A stretch of 64,000 bases of DNA, taken from contig CBDDOJ010000001.1 in NCBI GenBank assembly GCA_965231865.1, positions 1,178,001 through 1,242,000 of the forward strand, in the 5' to 3' direction. The translations under genes and the position numbers were made by a program. Positions 17,575 through 26,936 of this stretch are shown here, in pieces. Numbering within the stretch: the stretch's first letter is position 1; every line of letters starts with the position of its first letter. This stretch comes from WTGA01 sp965231865. Its GTDB lineage: Bacteria; Pseudomonadota; Gammaproteobacteria; Arenicellales; Poriferihabitantaceae. The notes under the pieces were generated by a model. The model had not been told where the DNA came from. It was given only the letters and a program-made list of their open reading frames with translations, and made no database searches.

Positions 17575-18345
17575 CTACAGTCTGACCTCAATACCCCGCG
17601 CAGCCATGTATGATTTGGCCTGCCCTACCGTAAACTCCCCGTAATGGAATATACTGGCGGCAAGCACCGCATCCGCGCCCCCTTCAAGCACCCCTGCCAC
17701 CAGGTGGTCCAGCGAACCGACTCCTCCCGAAGCAATCACCGGGACCGAGACGCTGCGGCTGATTTGTTGCATTAACGCCAGATCAAAGCCGTTTTTGGTG
17801 CCGTCCCGGTCCATGCTCGTGACCAGCAATTCACCCGCTCCCAGGTCCGCCATCTTCATCGACCATTCTATCGCATCAATCCCGGTCCGCTTCCTGCCTC
17901 CATGGGTATAAATTTCCCATTTGTCCCCGGACCCGGAATCAACCCGCTTGGCATCAATGGCCACGACAATGCACTGGTTCCCAAAATGCCGGCTGGCCTG
18001 GCGAATGAAGTCCGGATTGTTCACCGCCGTGGTGTTAATGGATACCTTGTCTGCCCCGGCCTTGAGCAGACGGGGGATGTCATCAAGCCGGCGGATCCCC
18101 CCGCCCACTGTCAGGGGGATAAAGACTTCACTGGCGACCTGTTCCACCACATGGACAAGGGTATCCCTACCGTCAGAGCTGGCGGTTATATCCAGAAATG
18201 TGATTTCATCCGCTCCCTGGGCATCGTACCGCCTGGCCACTTCAACCGGGTCCCCCGCATCACAGATGTCCACAAACTGCACACCTTTGACAACCCGGCC
18301 ATTGTCGATGTCCAGACAGGGAATGATTCGTTTGGCCAGGGCCAT
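17575..18345 (-). CDS. hisF: Imidazole glycerol phosphate synthase, cyclase subunit
   Basis: A 256-residue TIM barrel that uses ammonia from HisH to make imidazole-glycerol phosphate and AICAR from PRFAR. It starts MALAKRIIPCLDIDNGRVVKGVQF with the catalytic Asp in CLDID; the second catalytic Asp is in CIVVAIDAKR. Phosphate-binding glycines lie in TVGGGIRRLDD and ASGGVGSLDHL. It is 25 bases downstream of hisA in the his operon. Confidence 0.96.
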   Translation of the reverse strand: MALAKRIIPCLDIDNGRVVKGVQFVDICDAGDPVEVARRYDAQGADEITFLDITASSDGRDTLVHVVEQVASEVFIPLTVGGGIRRLDDIPRLLKAGADKVSINTTAVNNPDFIRQASRHFGNQCIVVAIDAKRVDSGSGDKWEIYTHGGRKRTGIDAIEWSMKMADLGAGELLVTSMDRDGTKNGFDLALMQQISRSVSVPVIASGGVGSLDHLVAGVLEGGADAVLAASIFHYGEFTVGQAKSYMAARGIEVRL

Positions 18346-18370
18346 CTATCTGTACTCTCCCGCCATGTCC

Positions 18371-19126
18371 CTACCGGCGGACTCTACCGCCACCGGAAAC
18401 CTCGTCAGCCGCCTTCTGGCCTGCGCCAAAATCCAGGGTCCCTTCATAGACTGCACGGCCGGTAATGGCCCCGGAAATTCCTGCACCGGATACTTCAGCA
18501 AGCCGGATTACATTTTCGAGATTGTGAATCCCCCCGGACGCGATAACCGGAACATTCACGGATTCAGCCAGGGCCACCGTCGCTTCGATATTCACTCCCT
18601 GCATCATTCCATCCCGGGCAATGTCCGTGTACACAATGGCTTCCACTCCCTGTGCATCGAAATGCCGGGCCATGTCCACGGTGTGGTGCCTGGACAGCCT
18701 TGACCAGCCCTCCGTCGCTATTTTTCCATCCCGGGCATCCAGTCCGACGATAATGCGGCCCGGATATTCCGCGCACAGGGCGCGGATGAAAGGCGGGTCT
18801 TTCACTGCCTGGGTGCCGATGATCACGTAACGGACCCCGGCCTGTATGTAGGCCTTCACGGTATGTTCATTGCGTATTCCACCGCCGACCTGGATGGGCA
18901 CATCGGGGTAGCGTCGGGCAATCCGGTGGATGATCTCCGCATTGACGGGTTCGCCTTTCACGGCCCCATCAAGATCAACCATATGGAGCCGGCGCGCACC
19001 TTCGTTGACCCAGCGCCCTGCAACCGCCAGCGGGTCATCGGAAAACACCGTGGTCTGGTCCATGTCGCCCTGCCGCAGACGGACGCATTTCCCCTCTTTA
19101 AGATCAATGGCCGGAATCAGCAGCAT
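18371..19126 (-). CDS. hisA: ProFAR isomerase
   Basis: A 251-residue TIM barrel, phosphoribosylformimino-5-aminoimidazole carboxamide ribotide isomerase. The N-terminus MLLIPAIDLKEGKCVRLRQGD carries the catalytic Asp8; IIVGLDARDGK holds the second catalytic Asp. QVGGGIRNEHT and ASGGIHNLENV are the phosphate loops. The start codon directly follows the hisH stop. About 15 C-terminal residues are rich in Gly/Arg (SGGGRVRR). Confidence 0.96.
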   Translation of the reverse strand: MLLIPAIDLKEGKCVRLRQGDMDQTTVFSDDPLAVAGRWVNEGARRLHMVDLDGAVKGEPVNAEIIHRIARRYPDVPIQVGGGIRNEHTVKAYIQAGVRYVIIGTQAVKDPPFIRALCAEYPGRIIVGLDARDGKIATEGWSRLSRHHTVDMARHFDAQGVEAIVYTDIARDGMMQGVNIEATVALAESVNVPVIASGGIHNLENVIRLAEVSGAGISGAITGRAVYEGTLDFGAGQKAADEVSGGGRVRR

Positions 19127-19786
19127 TCAGGGTTTCCCGTTCCAGTTGAGGAAATTCCGGAGCAGCCTCAATCCGGCCCGATGACTTTTTTCCGGGTGAA
19201 ACTGGGTTGCAAACAAATTTTCATGCCCCGCTGCCGCCGTGAAACGATTCCCGTACCGGCATTCCCCGTACACCTGATCCACATTGCCACTGTCCACATA
19301 ATAGCTGTGGACAAAATAAAACCGCTCCTCATCCCGGATTCCGTGCCAAAGCGGGTGTTCTGCTTTCTGGCGGACCCGGTTCCAGCCCATGTGGGGAATT
19401 TTCAGGGCATCCTTTCCTTCCACTGCCTCCCGGTGTGCCGGATGACCGGAAAAATGTTTTACATGCCCTTCCAGGATTCCCAGCCCGGCAACCCCGCCAT
19501 TTTCCTCGCTTGACCGGTACAGTGCCTGCAAACCCAGGCAGACCCCGAGAACGGGTCCTGCATTGAGACGCTGTGCAATCGCTTCCCGCAGACCCGGATT
19601 TTCCTCAAGCTGGCGGATCCATGTGCCGATGGCACCCTGCCCGGGCAGGATGAGATAATCCGCTGATTGGATTTCTGACGGATGAGAGGTGATGCATACA
19701 TTGATCTCATCGCGGATGTGCGCGACCGCCTTGTACACGGAATGCAGGTTTCCGGTACCCAGGTCCACGATGACTGTCCTGGCCAT
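19127..19786 (-). CDS. hisH: Imidazole glycerol phosphate synthase, glutaminase subunit
   Basis: A 219-residue class I glutamine amidotransferase. The nucleophile Cys83 is in LGVCLGLQALY, and the catalytic His-Glu pair is in ATQFHPEKSH near residue 197. The oxyanion-hole PGQGAIG segment is at about 49-55. It supplies ammonia to HisF. It sits between hisB and hisA in the standard gammaproteobacterial order. Confidence 0.96.
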   Translation of the reverse strand: MARTVIVDLGTGNLHSVYKAVAHIRDEINVCITSHPSEIQSADYLILPGQGAIGTWIRQLEENPGLREAIAQRLNAGPVLGVCLGLQALYRSSEENGGVAGLGILEGHVKHFSGHPAHREAVEGKDALKIPHMGWNRVRQKAEHPLWHGIRDEERFYFVHSYYVDSGNVDQVYGECRYGNRFTAAAGHENLFATQFHPEKSHRAGLRLLRNFLNWNGKP

Positions 19787-19839
19787 TTCCGATGACTTCC
19801 CCTACGCTTTCCCCACAGCCATGAAACCGCTGCCGGGAA

Positions 19840-20430
19840 TCAAAGCATGCCCTTGGTGGATGGCACGTCGCGTACCCGGGGGTCGTGTTCCACGGCCATC
19901 CGCAATGCCCGGCCAAATGCCTTGAACAGGGTTTCTGCAATGTGGTGTGAATTTTCCCCGCGCAACCGGTCGATGTGCACAGTGGCCAGTGCGTGATTGG
20001 CAAAACCCTGGAAAAATTCATGGATCAGGGAAGTGGAAAACCGGCCGATGTTGCGATCCGGGTAGTCCACATGCTGTACCAGCAATGGCCGTCCCGAAAA
20101 ATCGATGACCACCCTGCCGAGCGCTTCATCCAGCGGGATGTACGCGTGACCGTACCGCCGGATGCCTTTCTTGTCCCCCAGCGCCTTCAACACGGTCTGC
20201 CCCAGCGTGATCCCGATGTCTTCAACGGTGTGGTGGTCATCGATGTGCAGGTCACCCCTGGCACGCACCACGATATCCACGCATCCATGCCGGGCAATCT
20301 GCTCCATCATATGTTCCAAAAACGGCACCCCGGTATCGAATTCGGATTTTCCCGACCCATCCAGGTCGATATTCACTTCAATTTGGGTTTCCCGGGTATT
20401 TCGGGAAACCCGGGCAGTTCTGTGGGCCAT
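19840..20430 (-). CDS. hisB: Imidazoleglycerol-phosphate dehydratase
   Basis: A 196-residue monofunctional dehydratase without the N-terminal phosphatase domain of enterobacterial HisB. Metal-binding His clusters are in DDHHTVEDIGITLGQ, GVPFLEHMMEQIARHG and FANHALATVHIDRL. The first gene of the local his group; upstream hisG, hisD and hisC are not in the window. Confidence 0.95.
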   Translation of the reverse strand: MAHRTARVSRNTRETQIEVNIDLDGSGKSEFDTGVPFLEHMMEQIARHGCVDIVVRARGDLHIDDHHTVEDIGITLGQTVLKALGDKKGIRRYGHAYIPLDEALGRVVIDFSGRPLLVQHVDYPDRNIGRFSTSLIHEFFQGFANHALATVHIDRLRGENSHHIAETLFKAFGRALRMAVEHDPRVRDVPSTKGML

Positions 20431-20623
20431 AATCTTCCGTTTCGGTCAATGCAGCACGATGTATCCGCTGTTCTGGGCAGGATGTATTCCCTCTGCTTTA
20501 CCGCTCCCTTGCCCTGGCAAGGTACCTGCAGGGGAATTCTTTACGCAACCGCTCTGCCCCGGCGATTCAGGGGCAGGTATTCCCTTAATTTTATCAGCAG
20601 ATACTTCAGATAACTGATCATCA

Positions 20624-20902
20624 TTAGGTGGCATCAGGATTTTGTTCTGTTGATTTACGGTGTAAAACAGACACTAAAGCATCGTGCATTATCTTTGGCA
20701 AGTGCCCAATTTCCCAACCACCATTATCCTGTGACAGCGTTTCCCAGGCACCTTGGAGTTTGTCCGGATCAATCGTCACACATCCAGCAAAAACTTCTTC
20801 TGTTTCTTCAGCGAAAATATTTCGTTTGAACTCATCTCCAAACTCAACCTCTGAAGTTGGTGGAGAATCTCTGATTACATGATCTTGTTCACTTACTTCC
20901 AT
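20624..20902 (-). CDS. Small acidic hypothetical protein
   Basis: A 92-residue acidic protein that I do not recognise. GAGG lies about nine bases upstream of its ATG at 20902, which supports translation, and the residue composition is protein-like (for instance FKRNIFAEETEEVFAGCVTI). No signal peptide or membrane segment. It points the same way as hisB with a 193-base gap, and lies in a gene-poor stretch. Function unknown. Confidence 0.5.
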   Translation of the reverse strand: MEVSEQDHVIRDSPPTSEVEFGDEFKRNIFAEETEEVFAGCVTIDPDKLQGAWETLSQDNGGWEIGHLPKIMHDALVSVLHRKSTEQNPDAT

Positions 20903-21798
20903 GCTTTACGCCTCGTTTTGGTACGTCCTGACTATAACAGACCATTTGTGGCAGTAGAATGTGACCATCTGGATTTCGCAGCTTTTCATGCGATCTCGCT
21001 TCTGCGTTCGGGAGACAAGGATTGTGCTCCAGCCGTTTTGCCGTTACTCCGCTTCCCTACACAGGCTTCTTCAGCATCACCCACCAGAATTCTGCAACTG
21101 TGAACCGCATTGCCCACAACATCGCCAAACGCTTTTCCCATTGGGACCTTTCATTTGAAGCTCTTCCAGTTTGATTAAATGCAAATACGTGTAAATACGT
21201 ATTAATAAATAATACTATAAAAGTGCTGGCAATGTATAACAAGAGGATTGTCCAACGAAGATGAGCCTGATATGGGAACGGTCCGATAATCTACTCATTT
21301 CAGGATTGGAAAACGCTTTCATCTCCGTCCGCCCGATGAAACCTGTGGGCAGGGAATTCCGCGGTGGAGGCGAATTCCAACACCGACTGTCCACTCCATT
21401 CATGGACGGAGTATCCGGCACGGGCAGCCGGGCTGGTCGGGCCGTGCCCACTTCGATCATCCGCGGGTCCGTATCATCGACCTGCCCGGACAAACCGGAT
21501 GGAAAAAATGCACGACGCCCCGGGGAAACGGTACAATCCGCCGGCCAGCGGTCCGGGGGTCGGAAATTGGCGCCATGGGTGAAATCGAGATAAAAATTCC
21601 CGCTGTAACCTGATAGACTTCCCCCGCAACGCCGGGTGAAAGTACAGGTGAAGTTTTGTTCGCAGCGGTACAGCTGAAGCAGCAGACCGTGTGCAAATTA
21701 CCGAAGGCCCCACACCTGGAATCGGGGCAACCCGGTGTCACGGACCCCGGGCATCCACTGACTGGAAGCAGATAAACTGATTGTGACGTTTGTGAGTT
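20903..21798. other. Nearly 900 bases without a recognisable gene
   Basis: Short frames on both strands have no domain I can name. A locally AT-rich patch at about 21178-21235 contains overlapping ACGTGTAAATACGTATTAATAAATAAT sequence elements in an otherwise GC-rich region, which may be promoter material or the edge of acquired DNA. In many relatives dprA or lysM precedes smg; neither is visible here. Confidence 0.4.
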
Positions 21799-22281
21799 AT
21801 GAAAGAAAACATGCTTGATGTTCTCATTTATCTCTTTGAGAACCATATGTTCGATGATGATGGGATGGAACCGGACCAGGAAACACTGGAATGGGAACTG
21901 AGCCTGGCTGGATTCGACCAGACGATGATCAGCCAGGCGTTTAACTGGCTGGAGAGCCTGGCACGGCTATGCGAAAAAAATCCTCCAAAATTGCCGATAC
22001 CGAAGCACGATGTGATTCGCCACTACGACGAATACGAATGCCGCCAATTGTGCATTGACAGCCGCGGTTTCCTGTTGAGACTCGAACAAAGCGGGGTTCT
22101 GGACCCTGTGGCACGGGAAATGGTGATTGACCGGCTCCTGGCCCTGGATGTGGAAACCATCGAACTCGAACATGTGAAATGGGTGGTGTTGCTGGTGCTG
22201 AGCAATTATACCGAAGAAGACGGGGTGTCCGATTTAATGGAAACCCTGGTTCTCGATGGATCACCTGCCTGCATCCACTGA
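21799..22281 (+). CDS. smg: Smg family protein (DUF494)
   Basis: A 160-residue acidic protein of the Smg/DUF494 family, starting MKENMLDVLIYLFENHMFDD and containing LEWELSLAGFDQTMISQAFNWLE and the C-terminal EHVKWVVLLVLSN. The molecular role is not established. It sits upstream of topA, a pairing common in gammaproteobacteria (usually within dprA-smg-topA). Confidence 0.9.
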   Translation: MKENMLDVLIYLFENHMFDDDGMEPDQETLEWELSLAGFDQTMISQAFNWLESLARLCEKNPPKLPIPKHDVIRHYDEYECRQLCIDSRGFLLRLEQSGVLDPVAREMVIDRLLALDVETIELEHVKWVVLLVLSNYTEEDGVSDLMETLVLDGSPACIH

Positions 22282-22350
22282 ACCCGGAGCACCGCCATCA
22301 CTGTCCCAGTCATGACCAAAACACTCGTCAACAGGTAAAGACCAAGACAA

Positions 22351-24699
22351 ATGGGAAAGTCGTTGATTATTGTGGAGTCCCCTGCCAAAGCACGCTCGCT
22401 GTCAAAATATCTGGGAGGCGATTTCACGGCCCTTGCTTCCTACGGGCATGTTCGGGACCTCTTGCCAAAAAAAGGGGCCGTTGTCCCTGAAAACAATTTT
22501 GAGATGCGGTATGAGATTGTTGCCCGCAACAAGCAGCACGTCGATTTGATCGTCCGGACGATGAAAAACGCCGATTCCCTGTACCTCGCGACTGACCCGG
22601 ACCGGGAAGGGGAGGCGATCTCCTGGCACCTGTATGAAATATTGAAAGAGAAAAACGCCATCGGGAAGAAACCCGTTTACCGGGTTGAGTTCCACGAAAT
22701 CACCCGGACCGCGATCCAAAAGGCCGTCAAGAATCCCCGGGAACTGTCCACCAACCTGATCGATGCGCAGCAGGCGCGAAGAGCGCTGGATTACCTGGTC
22801 GGCTTCAACCTGTCTCCGCTACTATGGAAAAAGGTGCAGCGGGGGCTTTCTGCCGGGAGAGTACAGAGCCCTGCACTGCGGCTGATTTGTGAGCGTGAAG
22901 AGGAAATCGCCCAATTTGTCACCCGGGAATACTGGACGATTGAAACAGACCTGGACTCGAAGGGAAATCCGTTCGTCGGAAAACTGACGCACTTCCAGGG
23001 TAAAAAACTGACCCGGTTTTCCATTGCGGACGGGAACACCGCTGACCAGTACCATTCTGCCATTCGAACCGCTGCAGCCGGGATGCTGACGGTTTCAAAA
23101 GTAACCAGAAAGGAGCGAAAACGCAATCCTGCTCCCCCATTTACCACGTCGACCCTGCAACAGGAAGCGTCCAGGAAACTCGGATTTACCGCCCGAAGAA
23201 CCATGCAAACCGCCCAGCAACTGTATGAAGGCATTGAAATCAGTGGCGGGACCACTGGCTTGATCACCTACATGCGCACGGATTCCGTGGCACTTGCCGG
23301 GAGCGCGGTAGCCGAAATCAGGGAATTGATTGCATCCCGGTACGGCGTCAACACAGTGCCCCATGCGCCCCGGACGTTCAAGAACAAATCCAAAAATGCC
23401 CAGGAGGCCCACGAGGCCATTCGGCCAACGTCTGTGAAACGCCTGCCGGATGGTTTGAAACGGCAACTTTCCATGGACCAGTACCGGCTCTATGAATTGA
23501 TCTGGAAAAGGACGATGGCCTCCCAGATGATTCATGCCACCATTGATACGGTATCCGTTGATCTGGATACCGGGGAAGCCCAGAATGTAACCGCGGTATT
23601 CCGGGCATCCGGTTCAACGATACGCGTTCCCGGATTCATGTCGGTCTACCAGGAAGGAACGGATGACAAGCCGGCCAAGAATCCCGGAGAAAAGATACTG
23701 CCGCCCCTGGAGAAGGGCCAACCCGTTGAGATCAAGAAAATCCGACCCGAACAGCATTTTACCGAGCCGCCGCCACGATATAACGAGGCCACACTGGTCA
23801 AAACACTGGAAGCCTATGGCATCGGCCGGCCCTCAACGTATGCTTCGATTATCAGCACACTTCAAAACAGGTCGTATGCGACCCTGGAAAAAAAGCGCTT
23901 TGAGCCCACCGATATCGGCAAGATCGTCAACCGTTTCCTGTCCACCCATTTCACCCAGTACGTCGACTACGAATTCACGGCAAAACTGGAGGATTCCCTG
24001 GATGAAATATCCAGGGGCGAGAAAGAATGGATTCCCCTGATGTCGGAATTCTGGAAATCCTTTTCCAGGCAGGTTGAAGACAAGGCCGAAGGGGTGAGCC
24101 GGGAGGATGTGATTCAATCCAGACAACTCGGCACCGACCCCAAGTCCGGCAAGCCCCTGTCGGTAAGAATGGGACGGTACGGACCCTTTGCACAAATTGG
24201 TTCCCGTGAAGACGAGGAAAAACCGGCTTTCTCCAGCCTTCGCCCTGACCAGAAACTGGACACCATCACCTTTGAAGAAGCCCTGGAACTGTTCAGACTG
24301 CCGAGGTCCCTGGGAGAGTCCCCGGAAGGAGAGAAACTGACCACCGCCATCGGAAGATATGGTCCCTATGTACGGTATGGAAACCGGTTTGTTTCCCTCA
24401 AGGAGGGCCAGGACCCCCATACCATCACCCGGGAAGACGCCCTGGACCTGGTCGCGGAGAAGAAAGAACAGGATGCCAACCGGATCATCCTGAACTTTGA
24501 AGACTCCGGCATCCGGGTTCTGAATGGCCCGTACGGGCCCTATGTGACCGACGGCAAGAAGAATGCCCGCATCCCGAAAAATGTCGAAGAACCTGCTCTG
24601 CTGACCCTTGACCACTGCAAGAAGCTGCTGGAAAACGCAAAACCATCCCGAAGAAAGAAGAAAGCAACCCGAAAAACCCGAAAAGCCCCCCGAAAATAA
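22351..24699 (+). CDS. topA: DNA topoisomerase I without zinc fingers
   Basis: A 782-residue type IA topoisomerase relaxing negative supercoils. The Toprim domain starts LIIVESPAKARSLSKYLGG and has the acidic TDPDREGEA cluster (Asp82, Asp84, Glu88). The active-site Tyr307 is in TGLITYMRTDS. In place of the Cys4 zinc ribbons of E. coli TopA (865 residues) the C-terminus has three Toprim-C repeats, each with a GRYGP or GPYGP core (near MGRYGPFAQIG, IGRYGPYVRYG, NGPYGPYVTDG), and a final Arg/Lys-rich tail. No Cys clusters are visible. Follows smg by 69 bases. Confidence 0.95.
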   Translation: MGKSLIIVESPAKARSLSKYLGGDFTALASYGHVRDLLPKKGAVVPENNFEMRYEIVARNKQHVDLIVRTMKNADSLYLATDPDREGEAISWHLYEILKEKNAIGKKPVYRVEFHEITRTAIQKAVKNPRELSTNLIDAQQARRALDYLVGFNLSPLLWKKVQRGLSAGRVQSPALRLICEREEEIAQFVTREYWTIETDLDSKGNPFVGKLTHFQGKKLTRFSIADGNTADQYHSAIRTAAAGMLTVSKVTRKERKRNPAPPFTTSTLQQEASRKLGFTARRTMQTAQQLYEGIEISGGTTGLITYMRTDSVALAGSAVAEIRELIASRYGVNTVPHAPRTFKNKSKNAQEAHEAIRPTSVKRLPDGLKRQLSMDQYRLYELIWKRTMASQMIHATIDTVSVDLDTGEAQNVTAVFRASGSTIRVPGFMSVYQEGTDDKPAKNPGEKILPPLEKGQPVEIKKIRPEQHFTEPPPRYNEATLVKTLEAYGIGRPSTYASIISTLQNRSYATLEKKRFEPTDIGKIVNRFLSTHFTQYVDYEFTAKLEDSLDEISRGEKEWIPLMSEFWKSFSRQVEDKAEGVSREDVIQSRQLGTDPKSGKPLSVRMGRYGPFAQIGSREDEEKPAFSSLRPDQKLDTITFEEALELFRLPRSLGESPEGEKLTTAIGRYGPYVRYGNRFVSLKEGQDPHTITREDALDLVAEKKEQDANRIILNFEDSGIRVLNGPYGPYVTDGKKNARIPKNVEEPALLTLDHCKKLLENAKPSRRKKKATRKTRKAPRK

Positions 24700-24769
24700 G
24701 GGGAATTCTCCGGTCCGGTGAACCGGCAATCCCCCCCGTATCCGCTGCCGTTCCCGGGAAGCTTCCAGA

Positions 24770-25879
24770 CTATCCCACCCCCTTTATGACCTCCTCGATG
24801 ATCCGGTCCTGGTCACGGCCGGTAAGATAGGGATGGATCGGCAGGCTGATCACCTCTTCGGACAACCGGTCCGATACCGCCATGTCCTTCCCTCCCCAGA
24901 ACGCATTTTTGAACGCCGGTTGCCGGTGCAGGGGGGAAGGATAGTAGACGGCAAACGGAATCTCCTCCCGCTGCAGGTGGGCCCGGACCCGGTCCCGTCT
25001 GGGGGTCCGTATCGTATAGGCTGCCCAGGCGCTCCTGCAGTCATCCGGCACCGAAGGGACCGCCACATACTCCTGGAGCTGCTCACTGTAATAGTCTGCG
25101 ATCTCCCGGCGCCTGTTCAATTCGTCCTCGAAGATTTTCAGCTTGCAGCCAAGGACTGCCGCCTGGATGGTATCCATCCGGCCCGTTACCCCGATACGGA
25201 TGTTCTCATATTGGGATTTCCCCTTGCCATGAATCCGTATGGACTCGATTTTTTCTGCCAGTTCATCGGAATCGGTGAATACGGCGCCACCGTCTCCATA
25301 GCATCCCAGCGGCTTGGCCGGAAAAAAACTGGTGATCGAAATATTCCCGAAGACACCGACCTTCCGGCCCCTGTATTCAGCGCCAAAGCTTTGCGCTGCA
25401 TCGCTTAATACAAACAGCCCGTTTCGCTCGGCAATGGCCTGTATCTCGTCATGCCGGGCAGGCAGGCCAAACAGGTCCACCGGGACAATCCCTTTCAGGT
25501 TGACCTGGCCCCGTGTTTTCCGGATGGCCTCTTCAAGAAGATCGACATCCAGGTTGAAGCTTTCTTCTTCAACATCCACGAAAACCGTCGTTGCACCCAG
25601 CAACTGGACCATTTCCGCCGTTGCGACAAAAGTAAATGGAGGGGCAATAATGCCATCTCCCGGCCCGACGTCATACGCCATCAAAGCCATCAGCAATGCA
25701 TCGCTTCCGCTCCCGGCGGTGAGGGCATGCCTGACTCCGCAATATTCGCTCAACTGCCGCTCAAGCGCCTTGATTTCCGGACCCATGATAAACTGGGTGT
25801 GCTGCAAAACACGGTCCAGTGCAGCGCGTATCTCCGGCTCCACAACTTTAAACTGGGCATCCAGGTCGACAAATTTCAC
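24770..25879 (-). CDS. DegT/DnrJ/EryC1-family PLP aminotransferase
   Basis: A 369-residue sugar-aminotransferase type enzyme. PLP-binding residues: GSGSDAL loop (57-61), Asp160 in LSDAAQSFGAEYRG, and the Schiff-base Lys189 in SFFPAKPLGCYGDGG. Such enzymes aminate keto-sugar nucleotides (for example WbpE-like UDP-3-keto sugars) for surface polysaccharide synthesis. The start overlaps the upstream phosphopantetheinyl-transferase stop by 4 bases, an unusual neighbour since no other sugar-nucleotide genes are adjacent. The exact substrate cannot be deduced. Confidence 0.9.
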   Translation of the reverse strand: MKFVDLDAQFKVVEPEIRAALDRVLQHTQFIMGPEIKALERQLSEYCGVRHALTAGSGSDALLMALMAYDVGPGDGIIAPPFTFVATAEMVQLLGATTVFVDVEEESFNLDVDLLEEAIRKTRGQVNLKGIVPVDLFGLPARHDEIQAIAERNGLFVLSDAAQSFGAEYRGRKVGVFGNISITSFFPAKPLGCYGDGGAVFTDSDELAEKIESIRIHGKGKSQYENIRIGVTGRMDTIQAAVLGCKLKIFEDELNRRREIADYYSEQLQEYVAVPSVPDDCRSAWAAYTIRTPRRDRVRAHLQREEIPFAVYYPSPLHRQPAFKNAFWGGKDMAVSDRLSEEVISLPIHPYLTGRDQDRIIEEVIKGVG

Positions 25880-26697
25880 TTGGCCGTTACTCCTTCTATG
25901 AACCGGTAATCGAGAACCATTGGGATCAATGGCAAGGACGCAGCCGGCATGCAGGGACCGCCGGCATACATGAGTGATGCAGCACCGGGGACCGGCAACG
26001 CAATCTGCACTCCGTGCAGGGAGTCGATTTCACACTTTTCTTCGCCGAACAACCCGCCAACCCCGGTTTCCCAGCGATATCCATGCAGGTCCCGGAACAG
26101 CGATACTTTCCGCATTTCATATCGTATCCCCACTCCAAGCGCTTTTCCATACGCCTCCTTGCGCGTCCAGCACATCAGCATGGCGTTGTTTTTCTGCCCG
26201 GCGGGGACCGCCTCCCAACTGGACTGCTCCACCGGGCTCAGCTTTCTGCGGGCCAGCAAATCCGCGTTGATTGTTCGCGGGTAGATTTCAATGTCCACCC
26301 CCAGTTCCACCTCCCACGCAAAGGCATACAGCGCGTATCCCCGTGACAGGGTATAGTTGAACCGGAGCGCACCGCAAAGCCCGGGATTCCTCAGGCCGGG
26401 CTTGCCCCGGGTTCCGTATCCAAACTCCAGTTCGGAATGCTTCAATCCACTGTAATGGGCCAGCAGGGTTTCAAGGGCCATCTTGCCCCGGAGGTACAGC
26501 CTCCGCTTTTCCCGGCTCCGGGTATCCCCGGGGCTTCCCTGACCCGCCCCGGCGGGCCGTTCACACCGGGATAAACGGGAAATGGATTGCAGGTCCACGA
26601 ACCACAGATGGACCTGGTTTGCGGGAAGCGGAACACCCGGTGGGGTCTCCACCCATTCCAGGGGGCACTCGGTCACCGCGCCAGGGCGGGCTACCAT
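25876..26697 (-). CDS. Sfp-type 4'-phosphopantetheinyl transferase
   Basis: A 273-residue two-lobed phosphopantetheinyl transferase. The Mg-binding motif GVDIEI has Asp135 and Glu137, and WTRKEAYGKALG carries Glu181 and Lys185. The motif normally FN-x-SHS reads FNYTLSRG (about 113-120), so a usual His is missing. It should attach phosphopantetheine from CoA to carrier proteins; no polyketide or peptide synthetase is near, so its target may be encoded elsewhere. The ATG overlaps the stop region of the preceding small gene, and its stop overlaps the aminotransferase start. Confidence 0.85.
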   Translation of the reverse strand: MVARPGAVTECPLEWVETPPGVPLPANQVHLWFVDLQSISRLSRCERPAGAGQGSPGDTRSREKRRLYLRGKMALETLLAHYSGLKHSELEFGYGTRGKPGLRNPGLCGALRFNYTLSRGYALYAFAWEVELGVDIEIYPRTINADLLARRKLSPVEQSSWEAVPAGQKNNAMLMCWTRKEAYGKALGVGIRYEMRKVSLFRDLHGYRWETGVGGLFGEEKCEIDSLHGVQIALPVPGAASLMYAGGPCMPAASLPLIPMVLDYRFIEGVTAK

Positions 26698-26936
26698 TGT
26701 TCAAATACGGGTCCGAAATTATTGATCTGCGCCAGGGCGGTCTCTTCCACCGAGGCATCATATCCCTGTTGTTTTTTTTTGACAATTCGATACTGCAGCC
26801 CCTGTTTGTCAAAAAGATAGGTGGTCCGGGGCAACAGAAGCTCCACCATGAAGCCTTCCCCGGGAATGTTGTAAATCCCCCCCAGTTCAACCTCTTCGGA
26901 TAAATCGATGTCATCCACTCTTGGTTCCAGCCTCAA
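26691..26936 (-). CDS. Small conserved-looking hypothetical protein
   Basis: An 81-residue protein, not recognised. It is acidic at the N-terminus (VDDIDLSEEVELGG), beta-rich in the middle (FMVELLLPRTTYLFD) and ends FGPVFEQW. Its start overlaps the ilvA stop by 3-4 bases and its end overlaps the phosphopantetheinyl transferase start by 7 bases, which strongly suggests it is translated as part of that operon. No signal sequence or membrane helix. Confidence 0.6.
   Translation of the reverse strand: MRLEPRVDDIDLSEEVELGGIYNIPGEGFMVELLLPRTTYLFDKQGLQYRIVKKKQQGYDASVEETALAQINNFGPVFEQW

Noticed and set aside
21581..21619. Short frame MGEIEIKIPAVT reminiscent of a lipoyl-enzyme N-terminus
   Set aside because: It stops after twelve codons and nothing downstream continues the similarity.
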